Position numbers and translations under genes: made by a program. The notes below the pieces were generated by a model. The model worked only from the letters and a program-made list of their open reading frames with translations, did no database searches and was not told the origin of the DNA. 64,000 bases of DNA from Rhizobium sp. Leaf262 (lineage in GTDB: Bacteria; Pseudomonadota; Alphaproteobacteria; Rhizobiales; Rhizobiaceae), in contig NZ_LMMM01000018.1 in assembly GCF_001422245.1 (NCBI RefSeq), forward strand, positions 427,202 through 491,201, given 5' to 3'. This document shows positions 27,442 to 36,430 of this stretch, in pieces. Position 1 is the first letter of the stretch. Each line of letters opens with the position of its first letter.

Positions 27442-27909
27442 ACAAACCTCGGGGCTAATCAATCCTTTTGAAGCCACAAGCGAGCCTCGGATGGTTAAAT
27501 ATATCATCCGAAACAAGGGACTTCGTAAATGTAATCAACCGATAACACGGAGTGCTCTTATTCATTACGCAGGATCGCGCAAACAAGGATCACTATTGGA
27601 GGCCCGGCGAATTGGGAGGAATTCAAACAATGGCAGTGGGTTACACTCAGAACTGAGCCACCCGCGTACGCACTTTAAGTGGCAGACTGGGGACGTTTTA
27701 CTTGACTAAAAAGGCTGCGCGCGTGTGAGGCGGGTACTTGGCCAGTGAACCATGCGCGAGCCGACAATGAGATATACTGGCTGTGTAAAGACGAGCTGCG
27801 TACCAATTGTTATTGCAACTCTTCGTAGGGACAAAGTCAATAATTCCGTTAGCAACAACCTTGAACAATGTGCGACATTAAAAGGTCTCGAAATTTTGAA
27901 AGATATTCA
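27442..27909. other. intergenic, no gene recognised
   Basis: About 470 bases, AT-richer than the neighbours, between the IS3 remnant and the metallo-hydrolase gene. Only short frames without ribosome sites occur. The hydrolase promoter must lie here; no boxes are convincing. Confidence 0.35.
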
Positions 27910-28779
27910 ATGAGATCAAATGTACAGGGATTTTTCCACGAGCTAACTGGATCAGTCCAATATGTGCTCTGGGGTGCCGCTAGTAGAACATGTGCGATCA
28001 TTGACCCTGTCTTGGACTTCGACCGCAATTCTGGCAAGTTCTTTGCTGATAGTGCAAATCAACTTTTGGACTTTACAATGCGGCATGGCCTTGGAGTGGA
28101 GTGCGTCATCGACACTCATCCCCATGCTGATCATTTTTCAGCTGCGAAGTATTTGTCAACGAAGACTGGTGCGCCTATCGCCATTGGTGAGCATGTCAGG
28201 GTCGTGCAAAAGTTGTGGCAGGACCGGTATGACCTACCGCAACTGCCGGTCGACGGGCGCCAATGGGACCGCCTACTTCGGAGCGGGGAGACCGTCCAGG
28301 TTGCTGGCGTCGAGCTCGCTGTGTTGCATGCGCCAGGCCACACAGCTGCGTCTGTAATCCTGTACAACGACGACGTCGCATTCGTTAATGATACCGTGTT
28401 CATGCCAGACGTAGGGACTGCGCGTACAGACTTCCCTGGTGCGAAAGCAGAAGAGTTGTGGCAAACAATAAGGGCGATGTTGACGTTGCCTAACTCTTGT
28501 CGATTAATGGTTGGGCATGATTATCCGCCACATGCGCGGCAGACCAAATGGGAATGCTCCGTCCGTGACCAACTAGACAACATACATCTTGTGGGGAAAG
28601 TGGCGCATGAATTTGTCGCTTTCCGCAAAGCTAGAGATGCGACCCTGGCGGCTCCCGATCTAATGTTGTTGGCTATGCAGGTGAATCTCAACGCTGGCAG
28701 TCCGCCCATCAGGTCATCAGACGGGCGATCATTCCTCAAAATTCCGGTCTCTTTGATAGGCGGATCGGCGGTAATCTAG
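27910..28779 (+). CDS. MBL-fold hydrolase, persulfide dioxygenase/Blh-like
   Basis: A 289-residue metallo-beta-lactamase-fold protein. The metal motif is THPHADHFSAAKYL (HxHxDH) near residue 75, followed by HAPGHTAAS, the conserved PDVGTARTDFPG and VGHDYPP. The C-terminus NAGSPPIRSSDGRSFLKIPV matches the ETHE1/Blh group. Family members oxidise glutathione persulfide or act in sulfide detoxification. It lacks the DUF442 phosphatase domain of full-length Blh. The start may be the ATG at 27910 or one at 27868; the former gives the usual N-terminus. A cysteine dioxygenase-like gene lies 1 kb downstream, suggesting sulfur metabolism. Confidence 0.82.
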   Translation: MRSNVQGFFHELTGSVQYVLWGAASRTCAIIDPVLDFDRNSGKFFADSANQLLDFTMRHGLGVECVIDTHPHADHFSAAKYLSTKTGAPIAIGEHVRVVQKLWQDRYDLPQLPVDGRQWDRLLRSGETVQVAGVELAVLHAPGHTAASVILYNDDVAFVNDTVFMPDVGTARTDFPGAKAEELWQTIRAMLTLPNSCRLMVGHDYPPHARQTKWECSVRDQLDNIHLVGKVAHEFVAFRKARDATLAAPDLMLLAMQVNLNAGSPPIRSSDGRSFLKIPVSLIGGSAVI

Positions 28780-28943
28780 AACTGGCGATGGAGGATGAAG
28801 TTTCCCACTAGATGTTCAATATCAGCTTGATGGCACGATCTCACACGACGGGAGGAAGGCATCATGGTTCAGGTTCCGGACCAGAACGCCACGAAGACAG
28901 CCGCATTCCATCAACCCATACAACGTAGACAAGATAAAGTCGT

Positions 28944-29243
28944 TCAGATCTTGTAGTTCCGTGGCATTATGGCGTCGATATCGCTGCTAGGCCATTGGTT
29001 CGCTAGACGAAAGCGCGTTTGCTTGAGCCAAGGCTGGGGTTCGACGGTTCTCATTCTTGCCGTTTTTAGCAGCGTCGCGATCGCCGCCCATGTCTTGCCG
29101 TCGTTGTCGCTCGCGGTGGAAAAGCTGTTCTTTTGATAATGGCTAGAGGCCTGATTCCTCTCAACATTGTTAGAGCCAGTCTCGATGCGCCCGTCGCTTA
29201 GAAGTCGCTCGAAAACGCTTTGACACGAGATATCAGAGAGCAT
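28944..29243 (-). pseudogene. IS66-family transposase (TnpC) C-terminal fragment
   Basis: The minus strand reads LLSDGRIETGSNNVERNQAS, ...KTWAAIATLLKTARMRTVEPQPWL and WPSSDIDAIMPRNYK. This is the C-terminal 90 residues of IS66 TnpC with several substitutions in the normally strict RAIRP segment. It is different from the fragment at 26776 and lies in the opposite orientation. Confidence 0.8.
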
Positions 29244-29815
29244 GGGCGAGTTTGGATTTCACGAGACCCGCGGCAGTGTTCCCGGGCGGTTTCACCAACA
29301 CGTCCAAAAGAGCCGTCCCCGACGATGCTCTTGCTAGAAAACGCATTCCATCTCCATTAGCAACGCGACCGAGCAGCTCTCAAATGACCTTGCGAGTGCA
29401 CATACATCGCTGGCCAAGAAACGTGCGAGGTGTCGCCGCTGAAGTATATGCCGTGGCCACCGAGGTCGACGCTGCGGCTGCAAAGGCACTTCTATCGCAT
29501 TCCAAGGCGCTGATCGGTAAGCGGTGACAAGGAAGTCTGAACGCGACACGCAGCTGCAAGCAGGCAGAACCAGGATGGTGGCCAGCTTCTATTCCCTATG
29601 ATCAGCAGGGTCCAGGTTCTTGTCCGCATCCGGTAGGGCCAACCGCCGAGCCGTAACGGATACTCGCGTGAAAAAGAGTTACATTCATAACATTCAATCA
29701 TCATATGCCGGAATTTTATAGCGCGAAAATACAATATTGAGGTATGTCTTACCCGAGAATGATTATTTATTAGCATAATGTTCGCAATCTACGCGCCATC
29801 ATGATGGAGATTAGT
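29244..29815. other. intergenic, no gene recognised
   Basis: About 570 bases. A 91-codon plus-strand frame (29252-29527) begins at TTG without a ribosome site and has no motif. The last 150 bases are AT-rich and probably hold the promoter of the cysteine dioxygenase-like gene. Confidence 0.3.
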
Positions 29816-30346
29816 ATGGTTCCTGTTTCGAATTCTGTAGCCAGTCCTAGAATAGATGCCATCTTCGGTGAGCTGGTTGATCAGTCAAAAGCTCTTGTTC
29901 AGCAATATCTCCAGGCAGCGCGAATGACTTTAGAGACCATGATCGCCAAAAAAGAACTTCTTAGAGATGTAACTCTGATCTCTTCGGACGGCGCCTACGA
30001 GCGCAACCTGCTCGTTGGTTGTGGCGACTTCAGCGTGTGGGCCATGACGTGGGCGCCGGGCTCGCGGACTTCGATCCACGATCACCGATGCTCTTGCTGC
30101 TACGGTATTGTTCAAGGTAGCCTGACGGAAGTGAGATATAAGGCAATCGATACCGGGCGAGTAGTCGAGCAAGAGCGTGCGGTCCGCGAGGAAGGCTTCA
30201 TTGATTGCCTTATCCCAAGCGGTCCGAATATTCACATGATGTGCAATGAAAGTAATGAGGAGGTCATATCGATCCACATCTACGGATACGACCACCGTCT
30301 TCACTCATCGTCAATTCATCAAGAATTTGCCGTCGTAGCAGGGTGA
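29816..30346 (+). CDS. cysteine dioxygenase-like (type I) protein
   Basis: A 176-residue cupin-fold iron enzyme candidate. The metal motif is SIHDHRCSCCYGIVQGSLTE near residue 83 (HxH) and the third histidine is in NIHMMCN near residue 140. Family enzymes convert cysteine or related thiols to sulfinates with O2. The cluster CSCC next to the HxH motif is unusual. Of the possible starts (29801, 29804, 29816), 29816 has GGAG 6 nt upstream. Its neighbours are transposon fragments and, upstream, the persulfide-dioxygenase-like hydrolase. Confidence 0.8.
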   Translation: MVPVSNSVASPRIDAIFGELVDQSKALVQQYLQAARMTLETMIAKKELLRDVTLISSDGAYERNLLVGCGDFSVWAMTWAPGSRTSIHDHRCSCCYGIVQGSLTEVRYKAIDTGRVVEQERAVREEGFIDCLIPSGPNIHMMCNESNEEVISIHIYGYDHRLHSSSIHQEFAVVAG

Positions 30347-30789
30347 TGGGCCGGCCCCGGCATCGGAGCTATCTGCCGCTAGTACGCTTCAAATCGAGGC
30401 CTTAAATTGATATGCCAAGCGGAAAGAAATAATTAAGCAAAGCCGTTCGTGGGCGTCAGGCGAGCCTCTCGGCTTCAGCCGTGGCTGCGTTATCTTATCG
30501 CACCTCATCAGTCCAGGTGGTCTGCCAGTCGGCATCGTTACCTTATTGCGGATCACGCAAGGCCGGCTTCATCCAGGCCGAAATCCGCTTAGCGAAACGC
30601 CTCGATTTGTCCCAATGCGCCAGACCACCTTTCACTAACCCGGTCGTGGGCAGATAATCCTGGCTCCAGCTTCGCTACAGGTGAGGTATAAACCGTGTCT
30701 AGAGCAGTTCACGTTTTGACGGAAGCATATTTGCGTTCGTGAAGTGGTTGGCGCATTCTGCAGGTGCGATGGATTGGTCAAGCATCCCG
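30347..30789. other. intergenic, no gene recognised
   Basis: About 440 bases between the cysteine dioxygenase-like gene and the IS630 remnant. No supported reading frame; it probably contains further decayed mobile DNA. Confidence 0.3.
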
Positions 30790-31175
30790 ACGTACTTCTA
30801 TGTCTCTTCGAAGGTCCGCTTCTGCGCGCGGCGCATGCAGTGCCGATTTTGGGTCTAGATCCGGTCTCGTCATTGAAGACCAGGCGTTTCGGGTCGAGCT
30901 GGCCTACCAAGCACGCCAGCGCTGCCAGCGGCGTTCTATGTCAGAATGCCTGTTCAATGGCGAGGAGACTTTTTTGAAGCTCAGCCCCTCTCGGCGCAGA
31001 AAGAGCCAGACTTTGTTACGCGATTCCGTCACCCGGCGGGCCACCAGTTGGTCCTTCAGTACGTGCAGTTTCATATGGCGCATCTAGTTGAACCGCTCGA
31101 CTATGAACGCCCGGTACGCCTCCAGCGCCGGCTTGCGGTGTCCGCACATCTTGGCGAGAGCGACCTAACCGTCGC
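30790..31175 (-). pseudogene. IS630-family transposase remnant
   Basis: The minus strand reads, across frames, VALAKMCGHRKPALEAYRAF, then a stop, LHVLKDQLVARRVTES, VWLFLRREGLSFKK, RRWQRWRAW and QLDPKRLVFNDETG. This order (VxxFLRREGLSFKK followed by LDPxRLVFIDET) is that of IS630-type transposases, with the first catalytic Asp in NDET. At least two stops and one frameshift break it. No inverted repeats were located. Confidence 0.7.
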
Positions 31176-31363
31176 GCGATAACGCTGAACTAATTCACGG
31201 CGGACGAAACCGCTACACCGAACCGATACAGAGCCACATCTTTCGCTGCCTCCACAGCACGAACGACATGGAAATCAAAAACGATCCAATCAAATCGTCA
31301 GGCATTCCAAATTCGTTGCTGGCGGGTGCCGAGCCTAATGTTCAGCGGTAAAGAGACATAGTT
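31176..31363. other. short intergenic
   Basis: About 190 bases between the IS630 remnant and the terminator of the GMC oxidoreductase gene; nothing recognised. Confidence 0.3.
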
Positions 31364-31396
31364 GTTCGGGTAGGCCCATAAGAAGCCCACCCGAAC
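31364..31396 (-). terminator. hairpin after GMC oxidoreductase gene
   Basis: GTTCGGGT pairs with ACCCGAAC (31364-31371 with 31389-31396), extended by GGC/GCC with one mismatch. It lies 13 nt after the stop of the gene ending at 31409. Confidence 0.55.
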
Positions 31397-31408
31397 AGCG
31401 GTGACCGT

Positions 31409-33019
31409 CTATGCGATCTGGAGCTCATGTTTTTGTGTCAACCCGTGCTGCGCACTTATCAGTTCCGCCGCACGCTCTCCAATAACAACGCATGGAGCCA
31501 TTGTGTTACCTGTGGTGATACGCGGCATGATAGACGCATCGGCGATTCGCAGGCCCTCAATGCCATAAACCCGGAGCTCATTGTCAACGACTGACAGGTC
31601 ATCACGCCCCATCTTCGCCGTACAGGATTGATGCCAGTAGGTCATAGCTGTGCGACGGATAAAGTCGATCATACCATCCCGGTCTCGAGGGCCCGGTGCC
31701 GTTTCGCCGGAGACAAGGGAGGAAAATGGGAGGCTGTTGCCAAGCTCACGGCATAATTCAATTGCTTTAAGTGCTGCGGTCACGTCCTCAGGTTCGCTTA
31801 GTGGGTTGGGACTAATGAGTACCTTGGCTGCCGCGCCTGGACCTCTCAGGCGTAGGCTTCCGCGGCTTTTTGGCTGAGCAAGTCCCGCAAACATCGTCCA
31901 GCCGTATTCAGGAGTTCGAATATTTGCCTCGGCAGGCGCTGGCACGGGAAACTCAAGCTGGCATTGAAGAATATCGGGCTGGTCAAGGCTGGAATCACTT
32001 CGCAAATAAAGCGTAGCCTCGCACCCACTTCCGCCGATCTCCTGCGCTTCCCGATAGGCCCACGTGCAACCAAATGCGATATGATCCTGAAAATTCTGAC
32101 CAACTCCCGGAAGATGTTGGATGACTGGCAAACCATGTGATCTCAGGTCATCGGCGTCGCCGATCCCAGACTGCATTAGAATTTTTGGTGTGTGTATCGC
32201 TCCTGCAGATAGAATGGTTTCAAAGCGAGAGTAAAACTTTAAATTTTGACCGTTGATCTCAACCTCTACCCCGACAGCCTTCCGACCATCGAAGAGAACA
32301 CGGGTGACTAGTGCGTTAGTCAAGATCGTAAGGTTCCGCCGTGTTTCCTCTCGAGAAATGTAAGACTGAAAGACCGTTTCTCGCTGGCCTCCATTGATAC
32401 GCGATTCTGCGATAGCCGCGCCTTCAGGGCTCTCCATCATTTCTCCATTAGCGCTTTCAAAGATAGGAATTCCAGCGAGCTTTGCAGCTCCCAACAGCGC
32501 CTTTGCGATAGGCTGAGGGTTGTTTGATTGCTCCACATGGACAGGGCCACCTACACCTCTGCGAAGTTGATCCGGCGCGCCTTTCCAATTCTCAATCTTT
32601 CGATAGTACCCAAGAATAGACTCATAACCCCACCTGGAATCGCCAGACTCAGTTGCAAAGTGCTCCCAGTCTTCTCGGTGGCCCCTTGCCCAAACCATCA
32701 CGTTGATGCTGGACCCTCCTCCGAGCCCTTTTCCCATGCTCAGCGGTAGGCGGCGTCCTGCAAGTTGCTCCTCGGGTTCACCGATAAAGCCCCAGTCGCG
32801 TTCGCTTCCAAGATTCAGCGGCCATTTTGCGGGGTTGGAGACCGTTTCCGAATTATCGTCACCTCCAGCCTCCAAGAGCAAAACACGAGCATTTCCGTCC
32901 TCGGCCAGGCGAGCGGCGACGACTGACCCGCTCGATCCGGCGCCGCACACGATGAAGTCAAAATTCGGACGCTCCATCCATTCGGCGAAGCCAGCACCCT
33001 CATGTGACATATATTGCAT
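31409..33019 (-). CDS. GMC-family FAD oxidoreductase (choline dehydrogenase-like)
   Basis: A 536-residue flavoenzyme oxidising an alcohol. The FAD motif is FDFIVCGAGSSGSVVAARLAE near the N-terminus, with the ribose-binding Glu in LLLEAGG. The first GMC signature is MGKGLGGGSSINVMVWARGH and the second is SAGAIHTPKILMQSGIG. The catalytic His is in YWHQSCTAKMG, with Asn in TGNTMAP. The start at 33019 has GGAG 9 nt upstream; the frame stays open to 33235 but the added residues are not family-like. A close paralogue is at 60414-62027. The substrate is unknown. Confidence 0.9.
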   Translation of the reverse strand: MQYMSHEGAGFAEWMERPNFDFIVCGAGSSGSVVAARLAEDGNARVLLLEAGGDDNSETVSNPAKWPLNLGSERDWGFIGEPEEQLAGRRLPLSMGKGLGGGSSINVMVWARGHREDWEHFATESGDSRWGYESILGYYRKIENWKGAPDQLRRGVGGPVHVEQSNNPQPIAKALLGAAKLAGIPIFESANGEMMESPEGAAIAESRINGGQRETVFQSYISREETRRNLTILTNALVTRVLFDGRKAVGVEVEINGQNLKFYSRFETILSAGAIHTPKILMQSGIGDADDLRSHGLPVIQHLPGVGQNFQDHIAFGCTWAYREAQEIGGSGCEATLYLRSDSSLDQPDILQCQLEFPVPAPAEANIRTPEYGWTMFAGLAQPKSRGSLRLRGPGAAAKVLISPNPLSEPEDVTAALKAIELCRELGNSLPFSSLVSGETAPGPRDRDGMIDFIRRTAMTYWHQSCTAKMGRDDLSVVDNELRVYGIEGLRIADASIMPRITTGNTMAPCVVIGERAAELISAQHGLTQKHELQIA

Positions 33020-33667
33020 TGCTACGATCTCCATTTGAAATACCCAACGGTATCCCTTCTTAGGAGCGCCCAATGTCAGTATCATTTCTATCATTTTTTT
33101 TATGTTGCAAATGAAATACGCACCTACCACCTTTTTACCAAAAGCGCTGCTAACACTTGTCGACGAGCAAAACCCGCAAGGCTTCGCTTTCGCTAGAGAC
33201 AATCGGTACCATTCACGCGAAGCTATCCTGAGCAACTAAATTGATACTAAAATTCTGTGAGCGGAGAGGAAAATGCTCCTGATCACTGGATGCCATTTAG
33301 GTGGTTGGGCAACAACACTGGCGGGTTCGCGAACACGCTGATCAACGCAGAAACGGCTTGTAATTTATCGCAGGCACAACAGAAAGTCACTGATCCCTAC
33401 AACCCAGAAGCTCTAGCAGAAGCGCCATATGATCGAAAAAATTGTAGGTAGTTTCTCGTTGGTCGGAAATCCAGAGCAGATGTCACTGTTCCGGTCACAC
33501 ATCCTTATGAAGACTATCCAACGTGTTCGGTTAAGCCACCGCCTTCCGACGTTGCGCGAGCATCGCAAAACTTGTCGGCTTCCTTATGAGCGTCGTTCCA
33601 GTGGAACGGCTAGACGAGTGTCTCACGAAATCGCCCGTCTAACCCTAACGGCTGCAGCCAAGCTTGT
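33020..33667. other. intergenic, no gene recognised
   Basis: About 650 bases between the GMC gene start and the peroxiredoxin stop. Short plus-strand frames (for example 33257-33451) have no motif. The region is AT-rich close to the GMC start, where its promoter should be. Confidence 0.35.
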
Positions 33668-34291
33668 TCAAAGCTTCACATAACGGAGGTAGTCTTTCTG
33701 CTTTTCAATCCCTTGAGGGAACCGCGAAGCTGCCTCATCGTCACTCACCATAGGCGAGACAATTACCTTTTCTCCAAGTTTCCAGTTGACGGGAGTGGAA
33801 ACCTTTTCGCGATCAGTGAGCTGCAGGCTATCCACGATACGGAGAATTTCTACGAAATTTCTTCCGGCGCTTGGCGGGTAGTTGAGCGTAAGCCGGACTT
33901 TCTTTTTAGGGTCGATTACAAAAACCGCTCTGACCGTGAGCAGGGGATCAGAGTCGGGGTGTACCATCCCGTAGAGCGCCGATACAGATCGATCGTCATC
34001 GGCAAGCAGCGGGAAGTTTACAGTTTGTCCCTGTGTCTGGGCTATATCTTCTGCCCAAATTGGATGATTCTCAAGGGAATCAACCGACAGGCCAAGCACC
34101 TTTACGCCTCTTTTTCCCCACTCGTCCTTCAGACGCGCCACTTCTCCAAGTTCCGTCGTGCAAACCGGCGTAAAGTTCTTCGGATGACTAAAAAGAACGC
34201 ACCAGCTATCCTCAAGCCAGTTGTGGAATTCGATCAGCCCATCAGTACTATTCTGTACAAAATTCGGGGCGATTTGACCTATTTGAACCAT
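33668..34291 (-). CDS. 1-Cys peroxiredoxin (Prx6/AhpC-TSA family)
   Basis: A 207-residue thiol peroxidase that reduces peroxides. The peroxidatic cysteine is Cys44 in HPKNFTPVCTTEL. There is no resolving cysteine in the C-terminal domain, which fits the 1-Cys Prx6 type. The C-terminal domain (TPVNWKLGEKVIVSPMVSDDEA, near residue 165) is typical of this subfamily. The ATG at 34291 follows AAGAGGTTTGC. It is monocistronic as far as can be seen. Confidence 0.92.
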   Translation of the reverse strand: MVQIGQIAPNFVQNSTDGLIEFHNWLEDSWCVLFSHPKNFTPVCTTELGEVARLKDEWGKRGVKVLGLSVDSLENHPIWAEDIAQTQGQTVNFPLLADDDRSVSALYGMVHPDSDPLLTVRAVFVIDPKKKVRLTLNYPPSAGRNFVEILRIVDSLQLTDREKVSTPVNWKLGEKVIVSPMVSDDEAASRFPQGIEKQKDYLRYVKL

Positions 34292-34572
34292 TAGCAAACC
34301 TCTTAATTACGTGATCGCGAGCGGCGATATCTATTGTCCGCCTAACTGCAACAAGACCGATTACCGCTTGCGGTGAAACTGGTAGACAGACGCTGTTTCA
34401 TAAGCACGACAGAAATTGCTGCAAGCGTTACAATTGCAGTTTTGGACGCCCCATGGGCTTGGATCTTCGTATCTATGCTCGCGAAAACTTCCTATAAAGA
34501 GACGATAGCTTCGGATTTTTCAGCGACCATACGGGCCATGTTCAGAGGGCCAGATCGTTGAGGCTAGCGTGG
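34292..34572. other. intergenic, no gene recognised
   Basis: About 280 bases upstream of the peroxiredoxin gene. A short plus-strand frame (34373-34561) has no ribosome site. Confidence 0.3.
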
Positions 34573-34778
34573 TCGCCTATCCGACCGCTGCGCGAGCTTG
34601 AGCGTAGGATGTCGGAGAACGAGATTCTTTGCGGAGTTCCTTTTAAATTATAAAAAAACCCGATATCGCGGGCGATCTCGTTGCTGAAGGACGCTTCCCT
34701 GTGAAGTCTCTGGCAGATATCCTGGGCATATCGCGGTCCAATCTCGCTGGGCGTCTCAAAGGCCCGCCGTTGCTATAA
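34573..34778 (+). pseudogene. IS3-family (IS2-type) transposase fragment
   Basis: The plus strand reads LRELERRMSENEILCGVPFK, a stop, KKPDIAGDLVAEGRFPVKSL and ADILGISRSNLAGRLKG. This spans the end of orfA and the start of orfB of rhizobial IS2-type elements. An in-frame stop and loss of the catalytic domain make it a relic. It ends 5 nt before the HxlR gene stop. Confidence 0.65.
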
Positions 34779-34782
34779 TGAG

Positions 34783-35106
34783 TTAAGCAGCATCCCGTCC
34801 TTTTAGCCACAAGCCAAATTCCTGAACAACGGTCACCACTTTGTTCAGGCGCTTTCCATCCTCTGTGAGAGCATATTCCACTTTGATAGGTACGGTGGGA
34901 TAGACGGTTCGTTGAACAAGGTTTGCTTCTTCTAGAGCACGGAGATCGATTGTAAGCATTCGCTGTGAAATGCCAGGCATCAGACGTCGAAGTTCATTAA
35001 AACGACGTGGTCCGTCCACGAGAAAGTAAACGATAAGCAGACGCCAGCGTCCACCGAGCAACTGCATGGCCTCCTCAACAGAGCAGCCGGACACCGTGTT
35101 CTTCAT
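34783..35106 (-). CDS. HxlR-family winged-helix regulator
   Basis: A 107-residue dimeric winged-helix repressor or activator. The signature is CSVEEAMQLLGGRWRLLIVYFLVDGPRRFNEL (residues 8-39), then MPGISQRMLTIDLRALEEANLV. The start at 35106 has GAGAGG 8 nt upstream. A cysteine in the N-terminal segment (Cys8) matches the sensing cysteine of HypR/QorR-type members. It diverges from the glutathione S-transferase gene, with a perfect 23-bp operator-like palindrome between them, so it very likely controls that gene and itself. Confidence 0.9.
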   Translation of the reverse strand: MKNTVSGCSVEEAMQLLGGRWRLLIVYFLVDGPRRFNELRRLMPGISQRMLTIDLRALEEANLVQRTVYPTVPIKVEYALTEDGKRLNKVVTVVQEFGLWLKGRDAA

Positions 35107-35124
35107 CACGTAACCTCTCGCCAC

Positions 35125-35147
35125 ACTAGGTATAATTTATGTACCTA
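35125..35147. promoter_or_regulatory. HxlR operator candidate
   Basis: A perfect inverted repeat CTAGGTA, 9 nt, TACCTAG, located 19 nt upstream of the HxlR gene start and 100 nt upstream of the GST gene. The spacing and AT-rich core (TAATTTATG) suit a dimeric winged-helix protein. Confidence 0.7.
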
Positions 35148-35247
35148 GATGAAAAAGTTTTGCGTTCTTACGCTTCTATACCGCTTCGCTTATATCGATC
35201 TCACGCTCTAAGCGAACAAACGACTGAAATCGACGGAGATGTGGATA

Positions 35248-35883
35248 ATGAAGCTCTACTACATGCCTGCTGCGTGCTCACTTGCCCCTCATATCGTTGC
35301 GAACGAATTAGGCCTCGATGTAGAGTACGTAAGAGTCAATAACAACGATCACACGACCGAAGAGGGGCAGAACTTCTACACGGTGAACCCCCACGGCTAC
35401 ATTCCAGCGCTCGAACTGAGCGACGGAAATGTGCTTTGCGAAGGTCCTGCTATTGTTCAATATCTCGCAGACCTGAAGCCCGAGCTGGGTTTGGCTCCGG
35501 CAAACGGGACTTTTAAGCGCTACCAGCTACAGGAGATGCTCAGCTTCTTGTCAACGGAAATCCACAAGGGCTTCATTCCGCTTATTTATGCGCGTCTGGC
35601 AGGCGATTACATAGAGACCGCACGGCCGAAGTTAGAAAAACGCTATGCATGGATCAACGAACATCTCTCCGAAAAGCCTTTCCTCATGGGGGACAACTTT
35701 ACGGTTGCCGACGCCTACCTGTTCGCCTTGACGGGATGGGGCCAGGCACCGTGGCTAAAGTCATATTATAACACACCCATTTACTTCGACCGGCTGGAAA
35801 ACCTGCAACGTTGGTATGAGCGTGTCAAAAGTCGCGGCGCTGTGCAGAAGTCAATCCTCCAAGAAGGTTTAGATTTAGATTAA
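35248..35883 (+). CDS. glutathione S-transferase (GstA-like)
   Basis: A 211-residue enzyme conjugating glutathione. The N-terminal thioredoxin-like domain MKLYYMPAACSLAPHIVANE has the Ser/Cys pair typical of beta-class bacterial GSTs. HGYIPALEL and EGPAIVQYLAD bind glutathione. The C-terminal helical domain includes GDNFTVADAYLFALTGWG. The ATG at 35248 follows GGAG. It is divergent from hxlR and probably induced by electrophiles. Confidence 0.92.
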   Translation: MKLYYMPAACSLAPHIVANELGLDVEYVRVNNNDHTTEEGQNFYTVNPHGYIPALELSDGNVLCEGPAIVQYLADLKPELGLAPANGTFKRYQLQEMLSFLSTEIHKGFIPLIYARLAGDYIETARPKLEKRYAWINEHLSEKPFLMGDNFTVADAYLFALTGWGQAPWLKSYYNTPIYFDRLENLQRWYERVKSRGAVQKSILQEGLDLD

Positions 35884-36084
35884 CAACGTCCGGCGTCTCG
35901 TTGCCAATCCAACAAGGCGTCATTCTTCGGTATTGCCGTCCAACCGCCAAAGATGTGTTCGGTGGGCCAGTGCTCAGCTCTTGTTTTGCCTGCTATTATG
36001 TCGAGATGGATGACGCGTGCTCGATGACGTGTCTTGACATCGCAGATCATCTCACATTTTGGCGGTGGAACTGAAACCCGTACA

Positions 36085-36202
36085 TTCAAGGACACGACAT
36101 TCAAGAGCTCGAACTGGAAGCTTGGTCCGGAGATTGCAGACCTTTCCGAAGCCATGCAGCTTACGCTTAAAGTTGAAGCCGAGTGTATGATCAGGCGATC
36201 TT
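36085..36202 (+). pseudogene. fragment of NemR-like TetR regulator
   Basis: The plus strand reads KLGPEIADLSEAMQLTLKVE and then AECMIRRS before a stop. It aligns with KLGAEVADLSEAMRLALKAG in the intact regulator at 42599-43204. The preceding sequence is out of frame and unrelated. It is the relic of a paralogue whose DNA-binding domain is lost. Confidence 0.65.
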
Positions 36203-36317
36203 GAAACCGTTACTGGTGAAATCGAAAGGACAATATCTGTAATCGTTTCTGGTGAACCCGACCTTAATAATACTGTGCACTCAGCGGTTTGAGTGTTTCT
36301 TTAGAGGAGATTAGTCC

Positions 36318-36422
36318 ATGATCAACCGAAATGTGTGGGTGCGACTCAACCTTGCGGCTGCCGCGCTTCTCATCACCGTCGTCACCTCCCCGGCGGCGTT
36401 TGCCGGTCCGCCTGCCTGGTAA
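36318..36422 (+). CDS. 34-residue exported peptide
   Basis: A short frame with start ATG at 36318 and an excellent ribosome site (AGAGGAG, 8 nt upstream). The product begins MINRNVWVRLNLAAAALLIT, continues VVTSPAAFA and ends GPPAW. This is a complete signal peptide with cleavage after AFA, leaving five residues. A perfect 11-bp hairpin follows 8 nt after the stop. It could be a leader-like or secreted micropeptide, or the 5' end of a lost gene that ended by mutation. No homologue is recognised. Confidence 0.55.
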   Translation: MINRNVWVRLNLAAAALLITVVTSPAAFAGPPAW

Positions 36423-36430
36423 CGGAATAG

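Noticed and set aside
29252-29527. 91-codon plus-strand frame
   Set aside because: It starts at TTG without a ribosome site, has no recognisable domain and lies in transposon debris.
33257-33683. short plus-strand frames upstream of the peroxiredoxin stop
   Set aside because: They have no ribosome site and no motif.
35880-36155. 91-codon minus-strand frame after the GST gene
   Set aside because: It covers the antisense of the NemR-like fragment and has no support of its own.
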